Position numbers and translations under genes: made by a program. A DNA stretch of 64,000 nucleotides. It comes from Terfezia claveryi. Taxonomy: Eukaryota > Ascomycota > Pezizomycetes > Pezizales > Pezizaceae. The stretch lies in the NCBI GenBank assembly GCA_015179025.1, contig WHUX01000009.1:124001-188000 (forward strand), read 5' to 3'. Below the pieces are notes generated by a model. That model had not been told where the DNA came from. It made no database searches and saw only the letters and a list, made by a program, of their open reading frames with translations. Positions within the stretch are counted from its first letter, which is position 1; every line of letters begins with the position of its first letter. Below, piece by piece: positions 10,655 to 23,820 of this stretch.

Positions 10655-12772
10655 TTAAGCCAGAAGCCTTGTTGAAAAACCCACATGTTGGCTCAACATA
10701 CTGACTCTTCCTAGCCTAGCCAACCTTATGAATAGATATCGATTGCATCCTGTTAGGCTTTCCAGATCCCCGTCATCGTTGGTTTCCGCAATCATATCGA
10801 GGTAGTCACCTGAGTTGTGCTTCTCGGTCATTGACTGAAGCACTCATATTGTTGAACCAAGTGAATACTGTTTCCATCCAACCCCACCGGCCTGTTTCCT
10901 TTCCAACACATCGCATTTTAAATCCGGCAAGATGTGTCTTGAACTGTCCAATTCCCGTTTCACAAATATGATAAAGACATAAAGTTAGTAATGTTGCCAT
11001 TGCAGCGTCTGTGACTGCGAGGGAGCTGTTGGCAAGTTGTTATTGAGGAGTTTGATGGATGCATTTTTATGGGGGAGGGGCGTCGAACTATCCACGCTTT
11101 GCGCTTTCGTTACAAAAATAGGTGCTGCAGAATTATACAAAGAAGTAGCATTCGAAGAAGGGGGAGGGGATGTACTGCTGCGAGGTGACTGCGAGGAGGA
11201 CCGAGATGAGAAATTTGGCGGACCCGATCTTCGAGTTTCAAGCAAAGGTATTTTCTTCCTTTGCTGAAGATGACTGCTTGCTAGGGCGTAGACAGCCTCC
11301 ATGAGCGCACTGTTTTGGAAAGCAAGTCGGAGAATATGTGATCGATATGGATTGCTCGGACCATCAAAGGGAACGATAGAAGGGCAAACAGACTTGTCAT
11401 AGTGGTCTATGAGAAATCTCAGCTCGGGTGCTAAGTGTGCAAGCTGATGGGAGAGAAGTTCCATGGGAAGTTGTGTCACAATTGACATTGTGGTGCTGTC
11501 ACAGAGTAGCTGTGCTGGTATTGTCCTGAATTGGATGGTGCAACTGCGGATATTGAAGCCGAATATGGTGCAAGTGTAACGGCAGATTCTATATCAGGAT
11601 GGGCTATTTTTGATACATAGATAAGCCGTGTGATTTTAAATAACATTTAGAAGGGAAGGGACACTTGATTCTTCGACATGACGAAATAAAAAGGAAAGCA
11701 GAATATAAAATGCCTAGAACGTACCAAGCATTTCACTACCATACGAAATATCGGAAAGGTTGCCTGCTGCTGCTGAAATTTGCTGTTGCTGTACGCCTGT
11801 GTGGCCCCAGTGGTGGTTTCGGTGTTGATGAACAATATGGCCATCTGTGAACTGGGACCCTGGATGAGTGGAAGTAAGCAATGGTGCATATGATAGCATG
11901 CTGGAAGTAGTTGTGAGCGATGATGGAGGAAGATATGTAGAGGAGACCATGACATCGTAAGTCGAAGAGTCGGAAAGAGAGGGGGATAAAGAATAGGGAC
12001 TGTCACTGTGGCCAGTGTAGGCTTGGTCGTACTCAGACAAAGAAGACGAGACTATAAGCCCTGAGGGGCATGAATCCATAGCCTCGTGCGAATAAGAAGG
12101 CTTGTGGTAGTTGAGCACTGCTGCAGATGGGTATTCCTGTTTGTGATGTGGATGCTGGAGTGGAGGCGGGTAAGAAGACTGTATTATAGGAGTATTCACC
12201 ATGCTTGTGGCGTAGGATTCTGTGATGGTTGCTGATTTCGGAGTCTGTGGGAAGTCATGTTTTGTCATTGCAGAGTGAATAGCACTTGTAGCCGAGGGAT
12301 GCTCTATGTTGACGAAATCGTAATTGGTGATAGTGCTGAGCTTCTCAATTTCTTCGGTAAGTGGTCTGCTGTCAATGTCACCAGGGCAGTCACTCGCTTC
12401 CAAAGCAGTCCTCAGCTTTTTTACTCTCATTTTCGTCTGATCCACGGATTTCTTTTTAATCGCACATCTGCGGTCCCTCTCAGCAACTGAGATATTGGAC
12501 TCAATTGAGACTGGAAGCGTCATGCCCCTCAATTTTCCACGGCTCGCAACACCGACGCCCCAGGTAAGTTGGGTCCGGTACCCTTTGCATTCGTTTCCGA
12601 TATCGAGGCACGGTCCGCAATAGGGCCTCCGACGATCACATTTTTCTCCATTTGCTCTACAAGTGAAGCAGTCCTCAGCAGCGCCTGTGGTAGGTGCTCT
12701 CCTTCTGCGCTTTATTGGAGCAGATGTAGGATGGGCTATTGTCGGTAGAAGCGGTTGTTGATGAACAAGCAT
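10655..12772 (-). pseudogene. Zn2Cys6 transcription factor with fungal-specific domain, interrupted by frameshifts
   Basis: The first exon (12772 down to about 11725) begins at an ATG and encodes a Zn2Cys6 binuclear cluster at about residues 36-62 (C-x2-C-x6-C-x6-C-x2-C-x6-C), preceded by a KRRRR basic stretch and followed by LTWGVGVASRGKLRG. A Ser/Pro-rich linker follows. After an intron of uncertain borders (about 11515-11724) the fungal-specific domain (PF11951-type) starts with LRFLIDHYDKSVCP and NPYRSHILRLA. Within it the frame breaks near 11031-11044, where one missing base reconnects LLNN to QLANSSLAVTD; again near 10802-10817 (REAQLR to GDYLDM); and probably near 10671-10686. The breaks are not in long homopolymers, so decay is more likely than a simple base-calling slip. 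Missing exons or assembly error remain possible. Such proteins are nuclear regulators; the targets are unknown. Confidence 0.7.
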
Positions 12773-15700
12773 GTTTATTGCTCTGTGTATTCAGAAAACA
12801 GAGAGGAATAGATGTAAAGGCAACGGTTTGGTAGTAACAGGAGACGTGGTTCAATGCTCGAAGGATGACAAGAATAGACAAATTGGGCTCGGAGGTTAAC
12901 CGGATGAATTGTAAGGTATAATATGAGATATCAGTAAACCATGCTGGATCGTATAGCCACGAATGTGATGATTGCTTTCGGCCGGGGGGGAAATCGGATG
13001 GTAATAAGCTGGAGGCCAAGTAATGCTTCCTCAGATGCAGTGAGAATCCAAAGGCAGGGGCAATTGGTACAATGTGAACGTCTTGCTTCGACCTGTTCCA
13101 CCTCCCTTGGAGCATGGGAGCAGCAGTAGCGTGTGGCAGGCCCTCTCACTTGAGCCATAGGAGTCTTACATACCCTCCATCTCACCGACCGTTACATCTC
13201 AGATCGGTTGGCCGATGTCGCTGCAAGTTGCTTAGTCTAGCGGGCACCAAGTTGCTGTGTGCTTGTCTGCAGGTCGCACCCGACCACTCTTGTACGCGTG
13301 TGTGCTTACCCTGGAATAATGAGGGGAGACAGGATGCAAATGGATAGTAGCATGGGTATCATGGGGGCGGATTTTGGCTTTTCGATTTGACCGAACCCCA
13401 GTTCCAAAATATGAAAGATTTTGAGCGTGCCTGATGTGATGGAGTCTGCCTGTCACCATTCACATAAGGCTTGGCAACGCTCGCTAGCCGCTCATCAAAT
13501 CAAATGTAAATTAGATGAGCCGGCCAGGTATGGGTAAGTAGGGTCTTCCATGGGATCCTCCACACCCACAGACTTGTTAGCCCGTGCTGTGAATAGGGGT
13601 GAGAAGAACTTTGTTGTTGTATAGAGTACCTTCTCATCAACATAGCCATAACCCAATAGACCAATCCATAGTTCCACCTTGCTTCTGCCTACATTTTCCA
13701 GCAGCATTGATATCAGAAGCAAGCTAGTGATCACCTACCAGCCCACTCCTTAACTGTGCAACCAGACCTTAACTGTGGCACTGGTCCCGGCGCACGTAAT
13801 TGTACTCCACATAGGCCTCGGTCATATTGATGAATCAACGGTATATTTTGCACGAGCTTTGTCTCATTCTCAGTGATCAACCTGAAGGCAGACCATCTCA
13901 AAGCTAGGATTATGACGTTGAGGCCCCCTACTATTCTTCCCTCAAACTCCACAAAGCGGCGAGCCAAATATTTGTTGCATGATTTGAGCCAAGGAAGACG
14001 TGAAACGTACCAGTTTCAGCGGACACTTTGATCTAATGCGGCAGGAAGAAAGAAGAAAGGCACTATAGTGTAGTAGGCAAAAGAGATCTTGAAGGGAGTC
14101 AGAAGTACTCTACTCTGCTTCCAAGTACGCTAGATTGGAGATATACTCGAAAAAGGTTATCAATTAGCAAATAAATTCACCTGAGCAACGGTACGAAAAT
14201 ATGAGTGGTTCATGATATTCAAATCCTAGGCAAGTGTCGTCCATAACACAGATATGCAGTATCCCTGGGACTGAAGTCCTAAGTATTTGAGCCTGAAGAG
14301 CTAGGCAACTTTTCACCCTTTGATGCGTCTACAATATTGCTTGAGTTGGGGAAGAACCTCAGGTCATGAGGGATTGTATTCATAAGTTATTACTCTTGGT
14401 ACGCATCAAAATATTTACGCAGGATATCGAGAGTCAAGGTTACAGAATATACGTATGTGTATATAGTACAGTGTAATCGAATAGTAATCTTTCCATTGAG
14501 TTCCTTTCATCCTAAACCAATGTGCGCTAAATAGACATTCCGTGGACATACCCAGAAGCAAGATAGGTACCACCCCAGATCATTCCAAAATTCGGGCATC
14601 GAAATCGAGCCAGGTGCTGTGATGTACCGGTTTCGGCTAAGCATGCGTAGCCGCCCGCTGTCATGCGAGAACGAGATTAACTACATGAGGGACTAGAATT
14701 CTAATGAATGGCCCCGGTTAGCAAAGTCATCGAGTCCAGAATAATACAATGGCTAGACTATCACCATGTAGTCAATAGCATCATGCTGAAGCCCCTGACA
14801 GAAGGAAATTACATTCAGGACGCCCCGGAGTGTTGTGGCCCCAAAACTAGGATAACCAGACCGCAACTGCGGTATCGACTGGGTGATTTCGAAGATTTCG
14901 ACACTTCCAGTGGAAGGCCAAGCGAAGATAGCTTTTAGGTACCACTAGTGCTTCCCAAGCTGTTGCGTTAAATGTAACTCACCCAGCCAAACCAGGATCA
15001 TGAGCCTTACCCTTATGTACATAACCGTGCTTCAATTCACCTATTAGTAGTATCCATTGGGAGATATGTCAAACAGGGGTAACTTATCTAAAAAAATGAT
15101 TGGAAGCCATATCTTGCAGTGAACCACAAGATATAGCTCCATAGATTAACCACAGTGCCAAGCACCCATAACAGCATTGTCTCTTCCCACAGCAGCTCCC
15201 ATTGAACCATCGACAAGTTGCATACTTATTCCCGTTGAAGCCCAACCAAGCGAGGAAGTATTCTGTCGGACAAGCACTAAGCTTTGACATCTCCATATGA
15301 AGCGTCCCGATCGAGCAAAACAACCAAGTGTCAGAGCATCCCGGAAATAAACACACAGTTGAAGGTGGAAATGGTAGCAAAGGCTGGTGTTGAGTAACAT
15401 TCATTGTTTTCGCCTTTGTTTGACCTCAGTTGAACGTGTTCTTGTGTGCACCGACCCCATTCATTGGAAGATGCCCATCATTCCGTGATATCCGATCATT
15501 GCTTTCTTCGTCTCCAAATACCAGCACAGAGCCCAATTCCGTATGTATGCACAGAACCCCCATGAACAGTCTTTGTTTCCTCCCCGGTATACACCGGAGG
15601 CACGGACAAAAGGAGACATCCGAAAAAGCCGTGATAATTTGAGTTTGGTCCCATCCATGTAACTGTAAGGGACCATGCCAAAGTTGAATGCCGTAGCAAT

Positions 15701-16950
15701 CATTAGCACAGGATGTCGGCCTATCTTCAATGAAAAATCGCAGAGGGGTAATACTCCGCAAGTGGAGAGGGCGGGCAGAACAATGTTGGGTACTGGCAGA
15801 GGAGGTCTCATCCCAGCCAAATGAGAAACATCTGATGGTAGAGCGACTCTGAAGAAAGAGAGCGCGAGGCGACGAGCTTGCGCATCTGGGGCGTGACGCC
15901 ATGCCATTATAAATTGCGAGAACATTGTGTTTTCCGTATGTGACCCTAACTGATGGTTTTTATTGCCTATCAGAGAAATGAAGATTCGCTACGCTTCGCA
16001 GTGTCATTCACTTATTTGCGTCACGGTGCCGACGATAGTCTTCAGGGTATAGGATGAAAGCACAATGTTCTCCATTTGTAGGCAGTCTTATCACTAGAGT
16101 GATCCGACGGCGTGCCCTTGGACAAGCTCAACCTACCCTCAGTTCCCAACGGAGCAAACCATGAGGAGGGCCGTCAGAGTCTTCCCATCTTCCCCTGTAC
16201 TCAACAATGACCCAGCACCAAGAACTAACACTCGGTAAGACCGGAGCGGAAGTTCGTCTCCACAGGCTGTACTTAGATGTACTTGACTGACCTTCCCCAC
16301 ATCATCGAGAGTTGGATTCCATTGAACCAACACCTGGAAACAGTATGAGAAGGCCTTTCCTGCGCGACTTCGACTGAGAACTTAGGGTTAAGTTCCGCAA
16401 CTTTGGAGCTCTACACAGAGCTCGCCACACTCAAATCCTATTGGCCGTCTAGGCAGCCGGAAAAGGTAGGGAGATATGCATGTGATATCCAAAGCAACAG
16501 TAACCATGGGGGGGGTTGGCTGTGATGTATGTGAGTGTCGATGTGACGAATTGGGTTGTGAAAGTTGGGGAGAAGAAATCACGTCTCTTGTAACACAGTC
16601 GGGCTCCTCAAATAAGGTAAGGGGTTGGGGGTTTTGCAGCACAAGAAGAGCATAAAACCGGAGACAGAGACGAAAGGGTTGAAAACAAAAAATGGCTGAG
16701 AGGGGTCGAGACATGGGATTTGGTGATGTAGAAGAAATGAAGAGTTCGGCTAGGAGAACGCGTTATTTGTACAAGGGTATACACTTACTTGTGTACCTAT
16801 TTGAATTGCCAAGAATGCCTCTATCACATACCGTACTCGTACTGCCCAGCTAGCCGCTGACAGAAATATCCTCGACTGTCAGGACCAACCATAATCAGCT
16901 GCTGTGATATTTCTTTGTGACTTTCTACTGCCCCTCTCGAAGCTACTATC
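12773..16950. other. Long intergenic region between regulator and PRMT5
   Basis: About 4.2 kb separates the divergently transcribed regulator and PRMT5 genes. Frames of up to about 150 codons occur (for example 15426-15925 minus) but overlap each other and have no recognisable domain. I see no supported gene. Confidence 0.5.
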
Positions 16951-19387
16951 ATGGGGGAAGTAGTTTGGGTCATTGGTCGCCATACGTCCCAACGCGGGGC
17001 TCAAGAGCTACTTACCCAACCTGATGTGTATGGGGTATTGAATGCAAACGTATGCTGCGCTGCTGTTGAGAAGTGGTTATTTAGTACTGATATTTCCACG
17101 GTGTTAGTATGACCTAGTTACAAGTTTCATCACGAACATGACCTTCAGAGGGCGAGTCGAGCAGACCTTAGCAGAAGCGAGCACAGAAGGCAAATCTGTG
17201 GTTAGGATAAGATCTATGGACGACGATGAAGTGAATGTTCACCCTGCTGAATATGTGCAACAAGTTGTTTCGTTTACAGCACCTTGGATAGAGTTGGGTT
17301 CAGACGATCCTCTTGTGGCCCATGTCTCCAAACAGGTACCACCCCTCACTGACATTCACATTTACAACAAGTCTGGCTGAAGCTCAGTCCTTTGTGTTTG
17401 AAGGTATTGAGACATGAAGTGGCATATGCCAGCTTTTGCGGAGTCAGTAACATCGTTATTGCTGGCCCCAGGCGTCGAGCCAACATCGCACAGTATGCAC
17501 ACGCAGTCGCCTCGGTGTTGACGACAAGCCCCTACATTCAATTTCATATTGACCTGCCGTTGGTTGAGGATGAAAGTGCAAATGCCGATACTGGAAACCT
17601 TAGCCACGTATATGATTCTTATGCTATGTGGGATTTGTGGAATACAGTTCGATCAGTATGCAAATATAATCCCAGACTATCACTAAGTTCGTGCGCACCC
17701 TAATGCGTGGCCATACACATGCTGACAATTGTTGTGATTGTGCCAGGTTTAAAGATACCTCCAAAACTCCCTAACATGGATATTCAAACTCGCTGGTTTA
17801 CTGAGCCTATTCGAATATTGAATATTCACGCTTCAATATACGTCCCAAATGCCAAAGGGTTTCCTGTTCTTTCGAAAAGTCATCAAAATCTCATCAACCG
17901 ATATATGAAGCAGCGACCTGCACCCTTCATACTTCTTGGAGATACTCCACCATTGCCAAGCACCCCAACCGCAAAAAAAGGCCCACATGACTCATTGAAT
18001 TGGCTTCATTACCTTCAGCATATGTCTAAGAATCAGAAACCTCTCACAGCTGTAGAGAAATTTGGAGCCGGCTATCAAGATTATTTACAAGCCCCGTTGC
18101 AGCCACTTACAGACAATTTAGAGAGTACAACATATGAAGTCTTCGAGAGGGATCCCGTAAAATACGAACAATACGAGAAAGCTACTCGTCTTGCACTGGA
18201 GGAAAGAGACCCAGATTCTACCACGTTCGTTCCCAGGCCCCTAGGGATTCCTTACAGTATGCGATATCACGCTAATGAAAACTCGTTCAATCAGTATCGT
18301 TGCGGTTGTGGGTGCTGGTCGCGGCCCCTTAGTATCCCGAGCACTTCAGGCAGCTGAAAGTGCCGGGAGGAATATTCAGCTATTTGCTGTTGAGAAGAAC
18401 CCAAACGCCTATATCACCTTGTTGCGGCATAACAGGGAGACCTGGGGAGGGCGAGTTACCGTGATAAAATCAGATATGAGATCATGGAAGCCTTCTTTTA
18501 AAGTGGATATACTTATTAGTGAGTTGTTAGGGAGCTTTGGCGACAATGAATTGAGCCCAGAGTGCTTGGATGGTGTCCAAGGCGTACTAAATCGTAAGTC
18601 ACACCTACAATCTTACCACTTTAAGTTCTGAGGCTCGAATATTGGCAATCATGCTCACGCTTGATGCTTAGCTGCTGGTGGCATTTCTATCCCCACCTCT
18701 TACTCGGCTCATTTTTCACCATTAATGGCACCGAAGATTCATGGCGATATATCTGGTCGACTCAGCGCCGATCCCAACGGGCCGGAAACGCCCTATGTCG
18801 TCTATCTACACCAGGTTGAGCTTCTTGCTGAGGACCAATATATACACAACGCATGGGAATTTACGCACCCTCAACCTGTCAATGTATTTGCTCGCATTGA
18901 GGGGTTAAATGCCTCAGGCTTGACAGAGGGATATAACGAGCATAATATAAGGTTCTCGAAATGCACTTTCAAGATCCCGAGAAGAGGCGTAGTGCATGGA
19001 CTGGGTGGGTATTTTGAAAGTGTGCTGTATCGGGACGTGGAGATGAGCACGAGACCGGACACTATTGACGCAAAGAGTAAGGATATGATTAGCTGGTTTC
19101 CAATATTCTTTCCATTGAAGGTACGTGATTTCTCTATGTACTCAGCCCCAATGAGGCTCTTTGGCTTGTGCACGTGGCAGAGACTTATATACTTTCCCAT
19201 TTTACAGAACCCAATTTACGTCCCAGATCTCTCCGAGCTCGATATCTCTATGTGGCGACTCACAGACGACAAGAAGGTTTGGTACGAGTGGATTGTAGAA
19301 GCATATACAGTTTTGGACGACGACCAGCGGTTTAGGCTGGGTGTTAGCGATCTACATTCAAGTAAAAAAGTTGCTTGTTTAATGTAG
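16951..19387 (+). CDS. skb1: Protein arginine N-methyltransferase 5 (type II, symmetric dimethylation)
   Basis: PRMT5 transfers methyl groups from S-adenosylmethionine to arginines of histones, Sm proteins and others; in fission yeast Skb1 also acts in size control. Seven exons give 671 residues, close to the usual 640: 16951-17049, 17108-17335, 17404-17686, 17747-18224, 18295-18593, 18672-19120, 19208-19387. The acceptor before exon 3 could instead be at 17382, adding seven residues. The N-terminal TIM-barrel part contains [16 protein letters not shown] and YNPRLS. The SAM motif [13 protein letters not shown] is near residues 367-379. The double-E loop [15 protein letters not shown] carries catalytic Glu near 439 and 448. 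The C-terminal beta-barrel includes [18 protein letters not shown]. The last intron (87 bases) is a multiple of three without stops. Two donors are the unusual GTTCGT. Confidence 0.95.
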
Positions 19388-22300
19388 ATATACCTCAGGA
19401 TCTGCACCACGCATGTTTACTTGTGTATATCGGCTAGGTTGGGTTTTCTTTTGATTTGATTTGGGGTGGTATCCTCCCTCCTATTGTGCCTTATAGGGTG
19501 CTGGGATGAGTTTAGGTATTGTGGTACGAAACTGGTGTTAAGGTGCCGTATGGTGTCAAAACACTTCGGCAGTTTTTCAACCCCTGTAGCTCGTATACAG
19601 ATTTATACTACTTAGCTGATTGTAGTTAGGAGTCCGACTTGGAGTAATCACCACTAACGCTGTGCCCATTTTTGCCGTTGCTTTGTGCCCATTGCCTTAC
19701 TCGTTACCACGATGAATTGTTGCACGCTGCATGCAAGCTGCACACCTTGCTGAATTGAGGTATGAGGTTCAAGTGGCCTATGGGATTTAGGGATACAATT
19801 CATCAGCTGTCATCGTGGTAACGAAGTACTAACTATTTTGCTAATATATACGCTAACCATATGTGGAATCATGAGCTTTTTGACTTCCATTTTTGGTAAT
19901 CTGCATTGAGAACGGTTTAGGCTGGGTCTAGATCAGGTTAGCTTCGGCAGTGTGAGCTCATTTTTACTTTTTATATAAAAAGGAAAACATATGCATATTC
20001 AGCTCCGGACTACTGTAACCCAATTCGTTCTACACAAGCTTATTCGGATTCTCCCTCGTTGTTCTGCTCTCTGTCCCTGCCGGCCGGACTGTTGCAGTTA
20101 AGACAAATGACCCTCATACTATATACAGACGGTCGACCGTTGAGACGGCGGATTCGTTCAATTCCTCTATTAGTGCGATGTGCGGAATTCCTGCTTGGTA
20201 ACTGACCACGAACATGGTGAACATAACGAGGCGAAAAAGACGGCGTTGGAACATGAGGGAGAGTGCAGTAGATAGAATTAAATTAAGCCCCTCACGAGTA
20301 GATGTCAGATAACTGCGAGACTCAGCGACTTTCAACTCAAACCAAACTTGAAATTGGCCTCTGGATGCGTATTCTCCCTTCCTGCATCAGAAAGGCATCT
20401 AGAGTAAGTGTTGAAAAGAACGATAAGAGTTTGAAGTTGGGCTTGCAGGCGATGCTCGGCCATAAACCAACATGCAGTAACACAAGTTCGATTATACCGC
20501 TCTTTAGGGGGCACTGAGTCAATGAGCCCTTCTCTTCCGCCATTCGATCTGCCCTGGCCCTTTATTCTCGAATACCATTTCTTTCTCTTCGCCACTACTA
20601 AGTTCAATTGTAGTTTCAGGTGTTGAGATTGTTTGATATTAGGGACCATATAAATGGGGATTTTCCCAGCGATATCTTGCAGAAACTGGCTTGTTAGTTC
20701 ATCCAAATTTTATTCCACGACTACAGACCCCAATCCGAGCAACCAGTACGATTTATTTGTTTCACCTTATGTTTATAAAAAGGTTATGGTTTCCTTTTGA
20801 TAGAATTGGAGGTGGGTGGAGCCAGTGTTGGAAAAAAATTCATTGTTTTTATTTTGCTAATGTAAGCGCAAGTGTAACGAGATTTTTAGCATCGCGGGCA
20901 CTTTGGAGCAAAGGGTTATGATTCCGGGTACGAAGCTATTATGATTCCCTCCTATACTTGTCTGTCTAAGTGCCCATAGGCAAAACAGGACTAGAGAAAC
21001 ACATCTAGGCTCCCTATCGCCCTCGTAGAGGTGAGGGAGGCATCAGTTCTGGACCCTAGCCCTACTTAATAGAGTTCCCTAATAGATCAACGGAAGGCAG
21101 AATCTTCTTCTCTTCTTCTTTCATCACCAGAAAGAGAATCTCATCAGCAGCACCATACTACTAAATGAGTATTTACTTATTGATTTAGCAGAAATGATAT
21201 CGGAGGTTCATGTTGCCAGAGAGCTCTCATGCCTAGATTTCTTAGATTGAACTGTCTTCTAGCCAACATTCATTAGTTGACCTCGATCTATAAGTCCATT
21301 ATTCCAAAACAACTGCGGTAAGCATCAAGTATTAACTGTTTTGGTAGCTATACTAGCGTGGTGGCTCAGAAAAGGGGGTTTGATGAAGATTTATTTGCCT
21401 GGCCCGAATACTTTACTGGCAGGATGGTTATGCTTGAGAAGGTAATAATGCACCACGCACTGGAATTCACTTGTGAAAATACTAAATGAGCACCTGGGAC
21501 ATAGGTGTTGGGTTTATAAGCATAGCACCCGAGATCTCTATTTTGGTCTAGTTGGTTCCAACAGAAATATGTGTCTCAGTGCGCGGGAATTCAAGGCTTG
21601 TTTGTGGTCAAGAATCCAGGATGAATTCAATGTTGAAAGATTTCAGAGAGTGGACAATAGATTCGGCGAATTGAACACCTAGATCAGGTGGATCGTCAGG
21701 TTTCGCAATTGAAGGCTGAAATACTTGCAACTATTGACACGGCTTTCAACAGAGAAGTTGGCAAGGCCATAACCGGGATTAGGATTTGAAATAGTGATGC
21801 TGGGGCAGCGGTGTAAATAAGGGTGTTTTACTTTAGTTCTGGGAATGGATTGACTTCGTCCCCCAACTCTCAGGTTTAAGAATAGAATGATGAGCCTGAA
21901 TACAAAAGATATTGTCTTTGAGAAAGTGAGCTTGTATATTCCACATAGTTGGTGTCCCGAAGTGCCGCAGTCTGAGGGTAATAATCTGTACCACACCCTG
22001 GATGGGTTCTCGCACCCACTTCTCTCATTGATACTTTATACAGAGACTCAAACCTGGAGGGATAGTGTGTAAGCAAAAGAAGTAGAAAAAGTCGCTGTGC
22101 TTAGTGGGTACCTAGTATAATAGAGAAAATGTCTAATGGGTATGAGCTTCAGAGACTAAGCACCCTGGTAGCCTTGAGCTCAATTGATTGCAATTGTAGG
22201 AGAGACCACACCAAAGCTTGTACTGTTTCAACTAGAAAAACCCTGCTCACTCTAGGTTCAACCTGATATGAAATCTTGACCTTGAGTATGCCCGCCCCCC

Positions 22301-22914
22301 CCGGTATTTTGAACACATTAAGTTACCCTGAAACTGAAAGGAAGAATTGAAAGAAAAAATTGTAAAGAAACAACAAATGTGTGGACACATGCCGTCTTTC
22401 AATTTTGATCTGGCTTGCACTAGCCCCTCGGTGGAGACTTCGGAAGCTGCAGCTTCAACAGAGTCTAAATAAAAAAGGGCAGCCCTATAAGGTTAAGACC
22501 TGAAACACAGCAAGTTAAGCTATTGTTATGCGAGTGAAGTGGTACATATGCGCTCATCCGTAGTTATGTCTAAGATCTGACGATAGTCTACCCCCAACGA
22601 GAGGAGGTCACGGTGCGACAATCTCAGAGATGTACAGCTGTGAAGCGCTGGCTAGGTGTACTTACCCACCAACGTATACAATATCTTCTATAAGGAAGGT
22701 AGCCTCCCCCTGGAGGTGACTTCCCAAATGGGAGCATGTGAGGGACGCCTTCCAAGGAATTGTGCAGAGTGCCACGCTGTGAAGAAAGGAGAGGATGCGA
22801 CATCTGATCTCCCAGCCTTCAGATATCTATCCATATTGCTCTCTTGAAAGAGTATAACATACCAATCTTCAGCCTTCATCCCAGCTCAGTTGGTCTTCAC
22901 AATCAATCCCAGCC
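19388..22914. other. Intergenic region
   Basis: About 3.5 kb lies between PRMT5 and the methyltransferase gene. The short frames have no recognisable domain. It contains the imperfect inverted repeat at 19702-19823 and otherwise nothing I can support. Confidence 0.5.
19702..19823. repeat. Imperfect inverted repeat, possible small MITE or stem-loop
   Basis: The 14-base arm cgttaccacgatga at 19702-19715 is matched exactly by its reverse complement at 19810-19823. The adjoining gatgaattgt (19711-19720) is matched at 19795-19804. The arms enclose about 90 bases. No clear target duplication is visible. Confidence 0.5.
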
Positions 22915-23820
22915 ATGTCTATGGCCTCCAATGATTCCTCAATTACTGGGGCAGTCAAAGTTGTATCAACGCAATACGACTCCATCGGGCAAACCTACAC
23001 CCCCGTCACCTACCTACCCACCATCCGCCTTACCACCTCCAATATCCGGGACATCGTAACTTCCCTCCTTACCTCCTGCTCCAGCAAACCCGTCCGTGCC
23101 CTCGACCTTGCCTGTGGCACGGGGTTCTATACCCGCTCCCTTTTGCACTGGGGTGCCGATTTTGTAGTCGGCTCCGACATCTCCACATCAATGGTGGACA
23201 CAGCCCGTACCCAGAGCACTCACCTCCAGAACTCCATCACATATCTCGTAGCCGACGCCTCCCTCCCAGCCTCCTCCCCGCAGGAAACCATGGCCGGACA
23301 GACTCTTCCCAAGGGTGAGCTCTTCGATGTCGTCACTGGTATCTGGTGTCTCAACTACGCTTCCTCTTCTGCCCACTTGAAGCGATTTTTCACCACCATC
23401 TCGCAAAACCTTAAACAAGGCGGAAGTTTCATCGGAGTAGTCCCAAATATCCACACCACCGATCTCAATCCCCTAAACGAAGTCTGGATTGAAGAACTTT
23501 CAGTAGAGCGAGGGTTGATATATGGATATTCAATAAGCAAAGTCACCCCCATTACGGAGGGAGAAGGTGCGGGGGAGGGGTATAGTGTACATATGAAAGC
23601 ACATGTTCAACCAAAGCCAGTCGAGTTCGATTGCTATTTCCTCAACGGAGAGTGTTTTGAGAAGGCCGCATTGGAGAGTGGATTAGGGAGGATAGAGTGG
23701 CTGGAGGTTAAGGATGCAGCAGAGTTTAATAATGGCGAGTTTGGTGATTTGGATGACGGGTTTTGGGATACATATGAAGGCTCCCGAAATTTTGATATTA
23801 TCAGGATCAGGAAGCAATAG
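22915..23820 (+). CDS. Class I SAM-dependent methyltransferase
   Basis: A single-exon 301-residue protein starts at the ATG of MSMASND. A second in-frame ATG two codons later could also serve. Motif I, ALDLACGTGFYTRSL, lies near residues 62-76, followed by the acidic end of strand 2 (VVGSDISTSMVD) and a post-motif region with FDVVTGIWCLNYA, as in Methyltransf_25/Methyltransf_11 proteins. The substrate cannot be inferred; fungal relatives act on small molecules or are uncharacterised. There are no membrane segments or signal peptide, so it is probably cytosolic. Codon third positions in the first half are notably C-rich compared with neighbours. Confidence 0.88.
   Translation: MSMASNDSSITGAVKVVSTQYDSIGQTYTPVTYLPTIRLTTSNIRDIVTSLLTSCSSKPVRALDLACGTGFYTRSLLHWGADFVVGSDISTSMVDTARTQSTHLQNSITYLVADASLPASSPQETMAGQTLPKGELFDVVTGIWCLNYASSSAHLKRFFTTISQNLKQGGSFIGVVPNIHTTDLNPLNEVWIEELSVERGLIYGYSISKVTPITEGEGAGEGYSVHMKAHVQPKPVEFDCYFLNGECFEKAALESGLGRIEWLEVKDAAEFNNGEFGDLDDGFWDTYEGSRNFDIIRIRKQ

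Noticed and set aside
15426..15925. Overlapping minus-strand frames of 154-158 codons
   Set aside because: Two frames compete over the same bases, and neither has a recognisable domain or convincing codon pattern.
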